Assembly (NCBI GenBank): GCA_039821145.1
Contig: JBCBOS010000006.1
Coordinates: 124,001 to 188,000, forward strand
Reading direction: 5' to 3'
DNA length: 64,000 nt
Source of the DNA: JBCCSZ01 sp039821145
Lineage (GTDB): Bacteria > Bacteroidota > Bacteroidia > Chitinophagales > Saprospiraceae
The notes below the pieces were generated by a model. That model saw only the letters and a program-made list of their open reading frames with translations. It had not been told where the DNA came from and searched no databases. Made by a program: the position numbers and the translations under genes. This document shows positions 53,376-62,621 of the stretch, one piece after another (position 1 is the first letter of the stretch; every line of letters begins with the position of its first letter).

Positions 53376-53738
53376 TTACAGATCGTTCGTTAGTATTCAA
53401 CGATTAATGGTCCCACTTCACGAGAGCGGGCACACAACTGTCATTTATTCGTATGAGAGGAGTCGCTTATAATAAAGATAAGCGGTGCAATTAGATGATG
53501 GGCCTGAACAGTCGGTAAGAAAAGTCTCTAGCGTTCACCTCAAAGAAATTGTCCAAACTGCTTGAAATCAGTGACTTCTTTGATTTGGAGCGAACACTTG
53601 ATTCAAAAAACAACTTTGTCCATGCATTCAGTTGGGGGGAGGTGACAAAATAATTGTTGGTTGGCTTGGAAACAAACAATTCGGTCGAAAGTATAACCGT
53701 TATATTGTCTGACTTTCAAAAACAAAAAATATTCCAGA
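53376..53738. other. 363-bp divergent region between the giant surface gene and a secreted unknown
   Basis: It should hold the promoters for both divergent genes. I see the hairpin with an overlapping -7-like box at 53464-53484 and an AT-rich start near 53690-53735. A short minus-strand frame at 53491-53679 looks random. Confidence 0.5.
53464..53484 (-). promoter_or_regulatory. hairpin with an overlapping -7-like box before the giant PKD gene
   Basis: CGCTTAT (53464-53470) and ATAAGCG (53478-53484) form a perfect 7-bp stem around 7 bases. The minus-strand box TATCTTTA (53473-53480), one mismatch from TAnnTTTG, lies across its loop and arm. This could make a promoter that is also an operator, about 100 bp before the ATG. 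Confidence 0.35.
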
Positions 53739-54650
53739 GTGAGGTACCTTTTCGTGATAGCACTGTTATTTTTCTCTCAAATGGGCATTTTTGCCCAGAC
53801 AGAGCAGGCACACATTAGCCCGGAAGATCATATCCAACTGCATACGTATGAGGATACTCTAGGCTTTTTGGGCTTTGCCTTCATCAACGATTCGCTGGAC
53901 CAAACCCGATTTGCTTCTGTCCGAAAATTTATTCCGACACTCGTCAAAGCACTGAAAGTCAAAAACTCCTTTCACTATCCTTTTGAGCGATTGCGGACCG
54001 TATCCATCCAATACGATCCAGATTCGACCTTTCGGATATTTACCTGGCAACTGTTTGTGGACGATAATACCTACCGTTACTTCGGGGCCATCCAGCACAA
54101 CAGCCCCGACCTGAAGCTTTTTCCCCTCATGGACCGATCCTTTGAGGTGACCAATCCCGAGACAGCCGACCTGACCAACGACAATTGGTTTGGCTGCCTG
54201 TACTACAACATGGCCCCCTTTGACACGCCCGAAGGGAAGAAATACCTGCTCTTCGGTCTGGACTACCACGATTTTCACACGCGTCGAAAAATCATCGATG
54301 TGCTGAGCTTCGATCCCAGCGGAAAGCCCTCCTTCGGGTCCGAGGTATTCAGCTCTGCTACCCACCCCCAACGATTCGACAACAAGAAACGCTTGATCCT
54401 AGAGTATTCGGCACAAGCCAATGTCTCCTCCAACTTCAACGAACACATGGGGATCGTCGTCTTTGACCACCTCAAAGCCTTCAACATGCCCTCTGGCCCC
54501 ACCTTCATCCCGGATGGCTCCTACGAGGGTTTGCAGTTGGAAAATGCGCGTTGGTCCCACATCGAAAAGCTCTTCAACCAGGTATCCGAGGAAGCCCCCC
54601 GCCCCGAGCCTGTACTAGATGCACGAAAAAAGGATATATTTGGGCAATGA
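53739..54650 (+). CDS. secreted protein, unknown
   Basis: The protein has 303 residues from GTG 53739, where the signal peptide begins (RYLFVIALLFFSQMGIFAQ). The body (about 25-300) contains SIQYDPDSTFRIFTWQLFVDDNTYRYFGAIQ and NWFGCLYYNMAPFDTPEGKKYLLFGLDYHDF, followed by NEHMGIVVFDHL and PDGSYEGLQLENARWSHIEKLF. The pattern is beta-rich, and I do not recognise a family; similar 'hypothetical' proteins exist in Bacteroidota. It overlaps the esterase gene by 4 bp (ATGA), so the two are coupled. Confidence 0.6.
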   Translation: MRYLFVIALLFFSQMGIFAQTEQAHISPEDHIQLHTYEDTLGFLGFAFINDSLDQTRFASVRKFIPTLVKALKVKNSFHYPFERLRTVSIQYDPDSTFRIFTWQLFVDDNTYRYFGAIQHNSPDLKLFPLMDRSFEVTNPETADLTNDNWFGCLYYNMAPFDTPEGKKYLLFGLDYHDFHTRRKIIDVLSFDPSGKPSFGSEVFSSATHPQRFDNKKRLILEYSAQANVSSNFNEHMGIVVFDHLKAFNMPSGPTFIPDGSYEGLQLENARWSHIEKLFNQVSEEAPRPEPVLDARKKDIFGQ

Positions 54651-55303
54651 TACAAGCCCATTCTCTGGCCGTTCAGCGCACGGCCCACTACTACACCTTG
54701 GGCCAGCCCGGCCCCCACGTCCGCAAATTCTGGTTGGTTTGCCACGGCTACGGCCAGCCTGCCAGCAGTTTCATCCATTCCTTCAAAAGCATCCAACAAG
54801 CTGATGCCTTCATTGTAGCGCCAGAGGGATTGTCCCGATTTTACTGGGGCGGCTTCACGGGCCAAGTGGTCTCTTCCTGGATGACCAGCAAAGACCGCCT
54901 GGAAGAAATCGCCGACTACACGCGCTACCTGCGCCAATTGTACGACCTGTACACAGCCCACATCCATCCCGAGGCAGAAATCAACATGCTGGGCTTTTCA
55001 CAAGGCTGCGCCACCCAGATGCGCTGGCTGATGCGGGAGCATCCGCGCTTTGATCGCTTGTTCTTGTGGTCGGGTCAAGTGCCGGAAGACATCGACTACA
55101 GCCCTCATCTGGATTACTTGTCCGACAAGCAACTGCACTTCGCCTACGGCAATGAAGACAAGTTCATCACCAAAGAACGCGTCGAGATGCACCAGCAGCT
55201 CATCGAAGACCAACAATTGCAAATCACCACCCATGAGTTTGAGGGGGGACACTCCCTCGACATTCCACTGTTGCGCAAACTGGCAGGGGTAGCAGCCGTC
55301 TGA
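54647..55303 (+). CDS. phospholipase/carboxylesterase-type hydrolase
   Basis: The protein has 218 residues from ATG 54647. It is cytoplasmic, with a hydrolase fold: FWLVCHGYGQPASSF (oxyanion region), the nucleophile elbow NMLGFSQGCATQMRW (GFSQG), the acid in HFAYGNEDKFI, and the catalytic His of FEGGHSLDIP. This is the carboxylesterase/phospholipase (acyl-protein thioesterase-like) group. The start overlaps the previous stop (ATGA), and the TauE gene begins 3 bp after its stop, so three genes may be one transcript. Confidence 0.83.
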   Translation: MIQAHSLAVQRTAHYYTLGQPGPHVRKFWLVCHGYGQPASSFIHSFKSIQQADAFIVAPEGLSRFYWGGFTGQVVSSWMTSKDRLEEIADYTRYLRQLYDLYTAHIHPEAEINMLGFSQGCATQMRWLMREHPRFDRLFLWSGQVPEDIDYSPHLDYLSDKQLHFAYGNEDKFITKERVEMHQQLIEDQQLQITTHEFEGGHSLDIPLLRKLAGVAAV

Positions 55304-55305
55304 TC

Positions 55306-56049
55306 ATGGAATATGTACTCTCTCCCTACCAGTGGGGATTGGCCCTTTTTGCTGGTTTCATTTTGGGATTGTCAAAGGCTGGCATCAAAGGCATCTCTGT
55401 ATTGCTGGTCACCATCATGGCCCTGGCCTTTGGTGGGAGAGCCTCTACGGGCATCCTCGTGCCCATGCTGATCGCAGGCGACATCTTTGCCGTTTGGTAT
55501 TACAACAGGCATGCCCAATGGAGCTACCTGTACCGACTCTTGCCCTGGGTATTGCTGGGCGTGTTGATGGCTGTTTGGATTGGCAAGGACATTCCGGAGG
55601 CATTTTTCAAGCAACTGATGGCCTTCATCTTATTGGGGAGCGTGGCGCTGATGCTTTGGTGGGAGCGACAAAAGGACCGAAAAATTCCGACCCAGACTTG
55701 GTTTGCTGCGGCGATGGGTTGGGGAGCTGGCTTTACCACCATGATCGGCAACTTGGCTGGCCCCATTGCCAACATCTACTTTCTCGCCACCCGGCTGCCC
55801 AAGGATCAGTTCATCGGGACGGCCGCCTGGCTGTTTTTCATCGTCAACATTTTTAAGCTGCCCTTTCACATCTTTGTCTGGAAAACCATTACCTACGACA
55901 GCTTGGTGCTCAACCTAAAACTGCTGCCAGGCATTGCGCTGGGACTGTGGGTGGGCATTCACCTGGTCAAGGCCATCAAGGACCAGCAGTATCGCTACCT
56001 GATCTTGTTTTTGACAGCCGTTGGAGCCATCGCAATTTTCTTTCGATGA
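55306..56049 (+). CDS. TauE/SafE-family sulfite exporter-like permease
   Basis: The protein has 247 residues with about eight transmembrane helices in two halves. Family features: FAGFILGLSKAGIKGISVLLVTIMALAFGGRASTGILVPMLIAGDIFAV in the first half, and AAAMGWGAGFTTMIGNLAGPIANIYFLATRLPKDQFIGTAAWLFFIVN in the second. TauE/SafE proteins export sulfite, sulfoacetate or related anions. The ligand here is unknown. It ends 6 bp from a convergent gene. Confidence 0.87.
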   Translation: MEYVLSPYQWGLALFAGFILGLSKAGIKGISVLLVTIMALAFGGRASTGILVPMLIAGDIFAVWYYNRHAQWSYLYRLLPWVLLGVLMAVWIGKDIPEAFFKQLMAFILLGSVALMLWWERQKDRKIPTQTWFAAAMGWGAGFTTMIGNLAGPIANIYFLATRLPKDQFIGTAAWLFFIVNIFKLPFHIFVWKTITYDSLVLNLKLLPGIALGLWVGIHLVKAIKDQQYRYLILFLTAVGAIAIFFR

Positions 56050-56054
56050 ACTGC

Positions 56055-56483
56055 CTATTTGAGATTGATTTTCACTTGCGTATCCTGCTCCACTGAGAAG
56101 GAACAGTCTTCATAGGTCGGTGCTCGAAAGACGATGCGCGGGTTGTTGGAAAAGCCATAGGGCTCTTTGGGAATGCCCATCCAATTGGTATCCATATCTC
56201 CGCTTTCGTTGACATCGTGAAAAAGGGAGACGGCATAACTGGCCGCTGGGAGGTTGTCAAACTGAATTTGCACAGTGGATTGCTCGACCTTGACCACAGC
56301 CTCTCGAAAACGGGCATCGCCTCCGGGAAAGCCCTCCGATTGATTGAACAAGGCAACAAACACCTCGCCCTTGATCTTCTTCACTCCTTCCACACTGATG
56401 TTGAGGCTGTTCTGAGCCTGTGCAGAATAGGCCATTGACAAAAACAAGAAACACAGAAAGGGCAGTCGCAGCATTTTTTTCAC
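56055..56483 (-). CDS. DUF2141 secreted protein
   Basis: The protein has 142 residues with a signal peptide (LPFLCFLFLSMAYSAQAQ); a start at 56474 (MLRLPF) is also possible. DUF2141 features: INISVEGVKKIKGEVFVALFNQSEGFPG, NLPAASYAVSLFHDVNESGDMDTNWMGIPKEPYGFSNNPR, and a C-terminal strand. DUF2141 has an immunoglobulin-like fold and no known role. It is a lone gene. Confidence 0.85.
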   Translation of the reverse strand: MKKMLRLPFLCFLFLSMAYSAQAQNSLNISVEGVKKIKGEVFVALFNQSEGFPGGDARFREAVVKVEQSTVQIQFDNLPAASYAVSLFHDVNESGDMDTNWMGIPKEPYGFSNNPRIVFRAPTYEDCSFSVEQDTQVKINLK

Positions 56484-56544
56484 AGTCTAGGGTATTGATT
56501 GATTTTCAAACGCTGGCAATCTCAAATTGTTTTATCCAAACAGC

Positions 56545-56580
56545 ACATCCCGGACCTCTCTGTCGAAAAGCCCGGGATGT
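56545..56580 (-). terminator. hairpin downstream of the PorE-like gene
   Basis: The arms ACATCCCGG and CCGGGATGT (56545-56553 and 56572-56580) pair over 9 bp with an 18-base loop, 30 bp after the PorE-like stop on the minus strand. The T run after it is weak. Confidence 0.55.
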
Positions 56581-56609
56581 ACAAGGATGTTGAACTACTG
56601 CAGAATGCC

Positions 56610-59063
56610 CTAGAACGGACAACCTTGGCAGGCACTCACGCGAACGTTTTGATTCGGCGTAGAGATGACCTTCACACTGTAGCCATCTTCCAAGCTACCC
56701 AGTATCCGGAACTCCGTCCGGCGATTCATCTGGTGCTCTTTTTCGCTACAAGGAATGTTGTTCTTACACTTGTTGACATTGCGGCTTTCGCCATAGCCCA
56801 CGGCCGCCAGACGCTGGCGATCGATGCCACGGCCCACCAGCCAGCGAACCACAGATTCGGCCCGGCGTTGGGACAGTCGGCGGTTGTAGGCGTAATTCCC
56901 CCGAGAGTCCGTGTGAGAGCCAATCTCGACGATCAAGGTCGGGTTGTCCTCCAACATCTCCAGGAGTTCATTCAAGGCTGTCTCCGCATCATCGCGAATG
57001 TAACTTTGGTTGAAGTCGTAGTAGATGTGCAACAAATACGTCACAGGCTCTCCTTCTCCCTGGGTGATGGGTCCAACTGGGAAGGTCGGTTCTTTCTCTG
57101 TTCCGCTCTTGGCAACCCCGTCCCCATCTGGCTCCTCAAAATCTGTGGGATCTTCGTAATTGTAATCTGGCGCCTTTCCTGCCTCGTCCGGATCATCGTT
57201 GCCAGTATTGTTGTTGTTGCTGACGATGGTCTCTGTATTCTGCTGCGTGATGGGCAGTAGGTTGAAGTTCAGTTGCAGTGTTGTGGAAGTTTCCAAGCCG
57301 CGGGTACACTGGTCACGCACTGTTTCGGCGATGTATCCAGTGGCACTTCCCTTCACCTTGTAGCAGCATTCTTTTTGCAGATCGAATTCGAACATGCCCG
57401 TGTCATTGGTCGTGAAGGTCTGCTCGTCGCCACAATCAGAGGTCAGCGTTACGCTGGCGCCGTCGATGGGCATGCCTGTATTTTGGTCAAAGACCACACC
57501 CTCCATGCGGAAGGCCAATTCTCTTTCCAATGGAATTTCCACCATCACCTTGGTCCCAACAGGGATGTTCTTGGTGCAACCCTCCTTGGCATTCTCCAAA
57601 AAGCCGTCGGCGCTGGCCGTGAAGTTGCAGCACTGGTTCATTTTCATGTCCAGGCGAATCTTGCCATCGGTGCCTGTGGTCATGGTTTTACCTGTGCAAT
57701 CGACGACCACGCTGGCTCCCTCTATGGGCTCAGATGTTTCTTTGTTGTAGACAAATACTTCTACAGGAGAAGCGATCTTTTTGAAGGCGTAAATGTCGTC
57801 GCGGCCCGTTCCTCCTTCTCTGTCGGAAGAAAAGTGACCACAAGTTCCTTCTTGGTTGAAGACCACACCGAAGTCGTCGGAGATGGTGTTGATGGGGTAG
57901 CCCATGTTTTCGATGGGACTCCATTCGCCCTCGCCCTTGTCGTCCATGAAGTAAATGTCGAGACCACCCAATCCGATTTGTCCATCAGAAGCAAAGTACA
58001 GGCGCCCCGTTTGGTGATAGTAGGGAAATACTTCGTTGCCTTCGGTGTTGATGCTGGGTCCGAGGTTGGTCGGAGGTCCCCAACGGCCCCCTTCTTTTTC
58101 GGAATAGTACAAGTCCATGCCTCCAAAACCACCCGGCATATCGGAAGAGAAGAACAGCTTGCTCTCGTCTGGCGTCAATGTGGGATGTGCTACGGAGTAT
58201 TCGTCACTGTTGAAGGGAAGGCCATCGAAATTGCCCCAGCCATCATCGCCATTGGAGGTGGCACTGTAGACTTTGAGGCGGACAACCCCTTCGTCATCCT
58301 TTCCGTCTTTGCCTTCAAAAAAGTTGTTTCGAGTGAAGAAGATGGTTTTTCCATCGCTGGAAAAAGTCGCGGCTGCTTCGTGGTATTTTGTATTGAGTTC
58401 TTTGGAAAATTTCTCGGGCTTTCCGTATTCAAAATTGCCACATTCTTCTCCTTCCTTCTCTTTGGCCGACAGCTTGTACAGCTCCAGGAACGGCTGCCCG
58501 GTCCAACTGGATTTGCGCTTGACCATGCCCCCTTTGTCGCGTTCTGAGGCGAAGATGAGAAACCCATCGTGATACACCGGACTCATGTCGTCCAAGTTGG
58601 AATTGAATTCCATGTGTGTCACCTCGTAGGCTTCGGCATTTTTGACCATGAGTTCTTCCTCGTAATCACAAGCCTTGACGAGGTATTGGCCCCGCAAATC
58701 ATCGGGTACATCCTCCACATAGGCCTCAAACCACTCGCGCGCCAGGTCGCATTTGCCATTGCGCTGGAGGGCCTGTCCGTAGTACAGTTTGTGTACCGGC
58801 TCTGCATCTGGAGAACGCACCACTTGTCCGTACCAATATTCTGCATTTTCCATATCACCGATCTTGCGATAACATTCGGCCAATCGCACCTTTGCCTCTG
58901 CGACATCATCCTTTTCGAGGATTTTGTTGTACTCGTTGATGGCACTCATGTAGTCGAGATTGTCCATGTAGCGGTTGGCCCGTTTGAGTCGAGCCTGGGC
59001 CTGGACAAGCGTCAGTGCAAAGACACTGAAGAGGAGGGTGCAGAAAATTTGTTTGAAAGTCAT
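56610..59063 (-). CDS. PorE-like protein: TPR, PD40 propeller, Ig-like repeats and OmpA domain
   Basis: The protein has 817 residues from ATG 59063 (signal TLLFSVFALTLVQAQ). TPR helices cover about 25-130 (AINEYNKILEKDDVAEAKVRLAECYRKIG). PD40 propeller repeats follow (SDMPGGFGGMDLYYSEKEGGRWGPPTNLGPSINTEGNEVFPY, ASDGQIGLGGLDIYFM, HFSSDREGGTGRDDIYAF). Two carboxypeptidase-like Ig repeats come next (EPIEGASVVVDCTGKTMTTGTDG, MPIDGASVTLTSDCGDEQTFTTNDTG). The end is an OmpA domain (LLHIYYDFNQSYIRDDAETALNELL, HTDSRGNYAYNRRLSQRRAESV). PorE links the T9SS to peptidoglycan. It lies 64 bp after a PorP/SprF gene. Confidence 0.88.
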   Translation of the reverse strand: MTFKQIFCTLLFSVFALTLVQAQARLKRANRYMDNLDYMSAINEYNKILEKDDVAEAKVRLAECYRKIGDMENAEYWYGQVVRSPDAEPVHKLYYGQALQRNGKCDLAREWFEAYVEDVPDDLRGQYLVKACDYEEELMVKNAEAYEVTHMEFNSNLDDMSPVYHDGFLIFASERDKGGMVKRKSSWTGQPFLELYKLSAKEKEGEECGNFEYGKPEKFSKELNTKYHEAAATFSSDGKTIFFTRNNFFEGKDGKDDEGVVRLKVYSATSNGDDGWGNFDGLPFNSDEYSVAHPTLTPDESKLFFSSDMPGGFGGMDLYYSEKEGGRWGPPTNLGPSINTEGNEVFPYYHQTGRLYFASDGQIGLGGLDIYFMDDKGEGEWSPIENMGYPINTISDDFGVVFNQEGTCGHFSSDREGGTGRDDIYAFKKIASPVEVFVYNKETSEPIEGASVVVDCTGKTMTTGTDGKIRLDMKMNQCCNFTASADGFLENAKEGCTKNIPVGTKVMVEIPLERELAFRMEGVVFDQNTGMPIDGASVTLTSDCGDEQTFTTNDTGMFEFDLQKECCYKVKGSATGYIAETVRDQCTRGLETSTTLQLNFNLLPITQQNTETIVSNNNNTGNDDPDEAGKAPDYNYEDPTDFEEPDGDGVAKSGTEKEPTFPVGPITQGEGEPVTYLLHIYYDFNQSYIRDDAETALNELLEMLEDNPTLIVEIGSHTDSRGNYAYNRRLSQRRAESVVRWLVGRGIDRQRLAAVGYGESRNVNKCKNNIPCSEKEHQMNRRTEFRILGSLEDGYSVKVISTPNQNVRVSACQGCPF

Positions 59064-59127
59064 ACGAAAAAAGTGTTTAAACAGAATCGAGAAAGGCATC
59101 CTGGCTTTCTCGCTCCAGTATTTGTTT

Positions 59128-60126
59128 TTAGAAATAACGAGGAGTAACAATTTGTCTGGTTACATAATTGAATTCGTAACCGAGCATGATTTCGAAAGAG
59201 CCTCTGGCCACGTCTTGTAGTGGGGTCAAGGTGTAATCGAAAGCAGCGCCAATTCGCAGGCCATTGGCCAGATAGTAAGCCACCCAGGCGTCGACAGAGT
59301 CAAAAGAACTCGAATCATCGGTAAAGGCTTCGATGGCTGAGCGGAAAGAGGCCCCTACCCAAAGGGTGTTGTAAAACATGAAAGACAAATCGACATCAAA
59401 CTCTGTCGGAGCCCCCACGTTTTGGTAGGCTTCATCCTTGTTGAACGTACTCAACAGGCCCACGTTTTTGATCAAGATGGAAGGTTTGAAAATGATGGCG
59501 TCGCCGGATACCGGAATGGCTGCCCCGGTGGCGAAGTAATAGTGCCGATATTGTCTGGCCCATTGCGCCGTATTGATGTTTTCTTCCCTCAGATCGTATT
59601 CAATCAATTGGGGAGCCGAAGCGCCCACGTAGAAGTTTTTGGTGTAATAATAAATCCCTGCTCCAAAGTTGGGCAACCAATAGCTGGGCTCCATTTCGGA
59701 AAAGGCTTCGTCGGCATTGTCTTGCAAATCCAATTCATTCCAATTGGCCCGCCAGTTGAGCATTCCCCCCTGCAGACCGATGGACAAGCGTCCCTTGCCG
59801 ATGGGCAGGCGATAAGCATAGCTCAAATTGGCCTGCAGTGCATTGGTGGGTCCAACCACGTCATTGACAGCCGAAAATCCAATCCCTACCCGTTCGTTTT
59901 TCAATGGGGTGTGGATGGTAAAGGACTGTGTAGAGGGTCCACCATCGATGCCCCACCATTGTGTCCGATGAATCAGGTTGGCCGACAAGTAATCCCTTGA
60001 TCCTGCATAAGCTGGATTGTAGACAAGGCTATTGAACATGTACTTGGTAAACATGGCATCTTGCTGCGCATTCACCCCACCAACGAATAGAGCCATTACA
60101 GCCACCAAAGTGTAGATTTTTCTCAT
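59128..60126 (-). CDS. PorP/SprF-family T9SS outer-membrane protein
   Basis: The protein has 332 residues with a signal (LVAVMALFVGGVNAQQ). Family features: DAMFTKYMFNSLVYNPAYAGSRDYLSANLIHRTQWWGIDGGPSTQSF near the N-terminus, then barrel strands (VGIGFSAVNDVVGPTNALQANLSYAYRLPIGKGRLSIGLQGG), and a C-terminus FEIMLGYEFNYVTRQIVTPRYF ending in Phe. PorP/SprF proteins help type B T9SS cargo cross or attach. It lies between a CHU_C gene and a PorE-like gene, all on the minus strand. Confidence 0.9.
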   Translation of the reverse strand: MRKIYTLVAVMALFVGGVNAQQDAMFTKYMFNSLVYNPAYAGSRDYLSANLIHRTQWWGIDGGPSTQSFTIHTPLKNERVGIGFSAVNDVVGPTNALQANLSYAYRLPIGKGRLSIGLQGGMLNWRANWNELDLQDNADEAFSEMEPSYWLPNFGAGIYYYTKNFYVGASAPQLIEYDLREENINTAQWARQYRHYYFATGAAIPVSGDAIIFKPSILIKNVGLLSTFNKDEAYQNVGAPTEFDVDLSFMFYNTLWVGASFRSAIEAFTDDSSSFDSVDAWVAYYLANGLRIGAAFDYTLTPLQDVARGSFEIMLGYEFNYVTRQIVTPRYF

Positions 60127-60275
60127 GTTTCTTATGTAGTTTATATCATTACAAAAGTCAATCAGACAAAAATGATGCTAAGTTTGCCTTCGACATTTCT
60201 CATCATATATAAGTCGTTTCTCATCAAGCCGTTAGACAGCTCTTGGCTCTCGCCTCTTCTCCGCACGCCAGCCTC

Positions 60276-62621
60276 CTAGCGCGCAATGACCACCCATCCA
60301 CTGAAGGCCTGTCCGGTCCCATCTTCAAAGACATAGAAGTAGGTACCATCTGGCAATTCGACACCGTTCCAAGTCCCCGCCCAATCGTTTTGGTAACCCG
60401 TGGCTTTTAAGACCTGATTGCCCCAGCGATTGTAGATGTAAAGGGTGTGATCCGGATAGTTTTCGATGCCCTCCACCACAAAGACATCATTGACCTGATC
60501 GCCATTGGGCGAGAAGCCTGAGTAAAAGCGCAGCTCCGAAGAAGGACACTCCACAAATACCTCTACCCTGGCTGTATCACATGCCACCCGATTGCAGACC
60601 ACATAGTCAAACACATCGGTCCCACCACAGTAAAGCGAGTCTGGTACATACTGCAACGTCCCATTCGAGTTGGGGATGACAATGCCATTGTTTGGCCCGG
60701 CTCCTCCCTGCGAAACAGGCAGGATGTAAAAGAGGAAATTGTTGGGATCCAGATTCGGGATGTCATCGTTTTCAATGACATTGATGGTAATGGCTCGGTC
60801 GCGGAAGGTGGTATCCACATCGTCTACCGCCCGGGGAGGAAGTCCCGGAATGGGCGATACGGTAATGGCAAAAATGCTGGTGTCGCAAACGCCAAAATCG
60901 TCACAGACCGCCACGCACAAGGTATCTGTCCCCGGAAACTGTCCGGTTACCTCTAGGCAATAGGCATCGGCATCCAAACTGAGGGAAATGGCCCTGGCCT
61001 GGAAGTCGTTGCACAAAAAGATGCTGTCCTCCACAATTCCTCCCAATTGTGTGGTATCCAGGCAGTAGCGCACCACCAGCCCTGGCCGGATGGTATCGGC
61101 GACAAAGCGGGTGTCCGGCAAGAAGCTTTCCACTATGTAGAAGACCGTGTCTACCCCTCCATTGGCATCTACCAAGAGCAAACAGGCTGTGTCAATTCCC
61201 ACATCAATCCCTCCAAACGCCAGACATTGCCGACTGGTATCGATGCTGAAATCAACGTATTCTCCCGACTGACCTTCACAAAAGTTGAGGATGGTGTCGA
61301 GTGGTCCGCTTAGATTGGACAAGTCCCAATCGCAAAAAGTATCTCTTTGATTGACATATATGGTGTCATTGACAACTTGGGCATCAGTGCGTCGGACGGT
61401 CAAAAACATCATGGTAGTATCGCATTCGCCATCCTTTTGATCGCAGAGAATGATGCAAGCCTCATCGGTTCCGCCCTGGCTGATTGCCTCATAGTTCACA
61501 CAAAATGAATTGAGGTCCAGACTCAAATCAACGAAGTTGCCGGATAGGTCCGCACAAACGTTGTAAAGCGTATCGGGATTGCCCAAGAAGATTCTCGTAT
61601 CCAGGCAGTGTGCTCTGGCCTCCCCTTCGAAGAGGGTATCGTAAAAGTAGCGCAAGCCCACCGCGCTGGCCACACTGACGTACAAATGAGTGGTATCGCA
61701 AATCCCACGGGCATCACAACTGACAAAGCAAGCCGAGTCCACACCCGTTTGCATGCCTTCGATCTGCAGGCAGGAATCCTGTTGGTTCAAGTTGTAAGAA
61801 AAGACGCCGCCCATCGGTGAGCAAAGCGTGATGATGGTATCTGGTGCTGGCAAGGACAGTTGGCTCCAGTCCAGACAAATCGTATCCAGCTGGCCAATTT
61901 CCAAGTCTCGCCGAATGGTATCGGGCTGTACGCAATACACCCAAAGGTTGAGGGTATCGCGAATGAGGGTTGCTGTTTCCACCAATACGATTTGATGGGG
62001 TCCGGGAGCAAATTGCAGAGAAGTTCCATTTGGGCTGATGAAGGGAACCGCATCCAAGAACTCATCCATGGCAGTGGCATTCACAAAAAGAGTCATATCT
62101 GAATAGCTCACCCCGGCTTGCCCACCGATGATGCGCTGTGCAGTGGCATCGTTTTGCCAATTGCCCGCAGGGTCCCAAACATTCATGGAATCCACCAGCT
62201 CCTCTACATCATTGATGGGCGTGCTGAACGCCTGGCCATCTACCCGCCACTCTCTGAGGATGTATGGCCCAAGGGTCCCTTGACCAGTCAGTTGGTCGTA
62301 GGCATATACGATGAGAGAATCAAAATCACAGCCAGCAATCCCGTTGGCATAGGGAGTGGCATTGTCAAATATCTGATAATTGCTGATGTCTACAATGGGA
62401 ATGTCGAGGCAAAGGCCGTAGGTGGCACCGCAGTCTCCGATCTGAAAGTACATGCTGTCGGGCAGGTTGCTGATGGGGCCATTGAAAAGGCTGGCCTCGG
62501 CCAATTCAGAACAGTCAGAAGATGGTGGAAATGAAAATGAGGTTCCCGCTTGGAGGTGTCCGAGGGAGAACAAGGAGAGAATAGAAACAATACTCAGGGC
62601 CAAAGCCGAGATAGTCCTCAT
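60276..62621 (-). CDS. surface repeat protein with CHU_C sorting domain
   Basis: The protein has 781 residues from ATG 62621 (signal LALSIVSILSLFSLGHLQAG); earlier starts add random sequence. The N-terminal ~220 residues are unlike a named family. About residues 225-570 hold four tandem repeats of about 90 residues, each with a Cys in a (F/Y)CLDT-like or CxDW start, a 'DTI...C' and a CD/CVS-type end (for example 'DSACFVSCDARGICDTTHLYV', 'DEACIILCDQKDGECDTTMMFL', 'DTLCVAVCDDFGVCDTSIFA'). A cadherin/Ig-like domain follows (VDTTFRDRAITINVIENDDIPN ... GTDVFDYVVCN), and a CHU_C domain ends it (FYSGFSPNGDQVNDVFVVEG, LYIYNRWGNQVLK, WAGTWNGVELPDGTYFYVFE). Confidence 0.88.
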   Translation of the reverse strand: MRTISALALSIVSILSLFSLGHLQAGTSFSFPPSSDCSELAEASLFNGPISNLPDSMYFQIGDCGATYGLCLDIPIVDISNYQIFDNATPYANGIAGCDFDSLIVYAYDQLTGQGTLGPYILREWRVDGQAFSTPINDVEELVDSMNVWDPAGNWQNDATAQRIIGGQAGVSYSDMTLFVNATAMDEFLDAVPFISPNGTSLQFAPGPHQIVLVETATLIRDTLNLWVYCVQPDTIRRDLEIGQLDTICLDWSQLSLPAPDTIITLCSPMGGVFSYNLNQQDSCLQIEGMQTGVDSACFVSCDARGICDTTHLYVSVASAVGLRYFYDTLFEGEARAHCLDTRIFLGNPDTLYNVCADLSGNFVDLSLDLNSFCVNYEAISQGGTDEACIILCDQKDGECDTTMMFLTVRRTDAQVVNDTIYVNQRDTFCDWDLSNLSGPLDTILNFCEGQSGEYVDFSIDTSRQCLAFGGIDVGIDTACLLLVDANGGVDTVFYIVESFLPDTRFVADTIRPGLVVRYCLDTTQLGGIVEDSIFLCNDFQARAISLSLDADAYCLEVTGQFPGTDTLCVAVCDDFGVCDTSIFAITVSPIPGLPPRAVDDVDTTFRDRAITINVIENDDIPNLDPNNFLFYILPVSQGGAGPNNGIVIPNSNGTLQYVPDSLYCGGTDVFDYVVCNRVACDTARVEVFVECPSSELRFYSGFSPNGDQVNDVFVVEGIENYPDHTLYIYNRWGNQVLKATGYQNDWAGTWNGVELPDGTYFYVFEDGTGQAFSGWVVIAR

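Noticed and set aside
53491..53679. 62-codon minus-strand frame before the giant adhesin
   Set aside because: No ribosome-binding site or domain, and it lies in an AT-rich promoter region.
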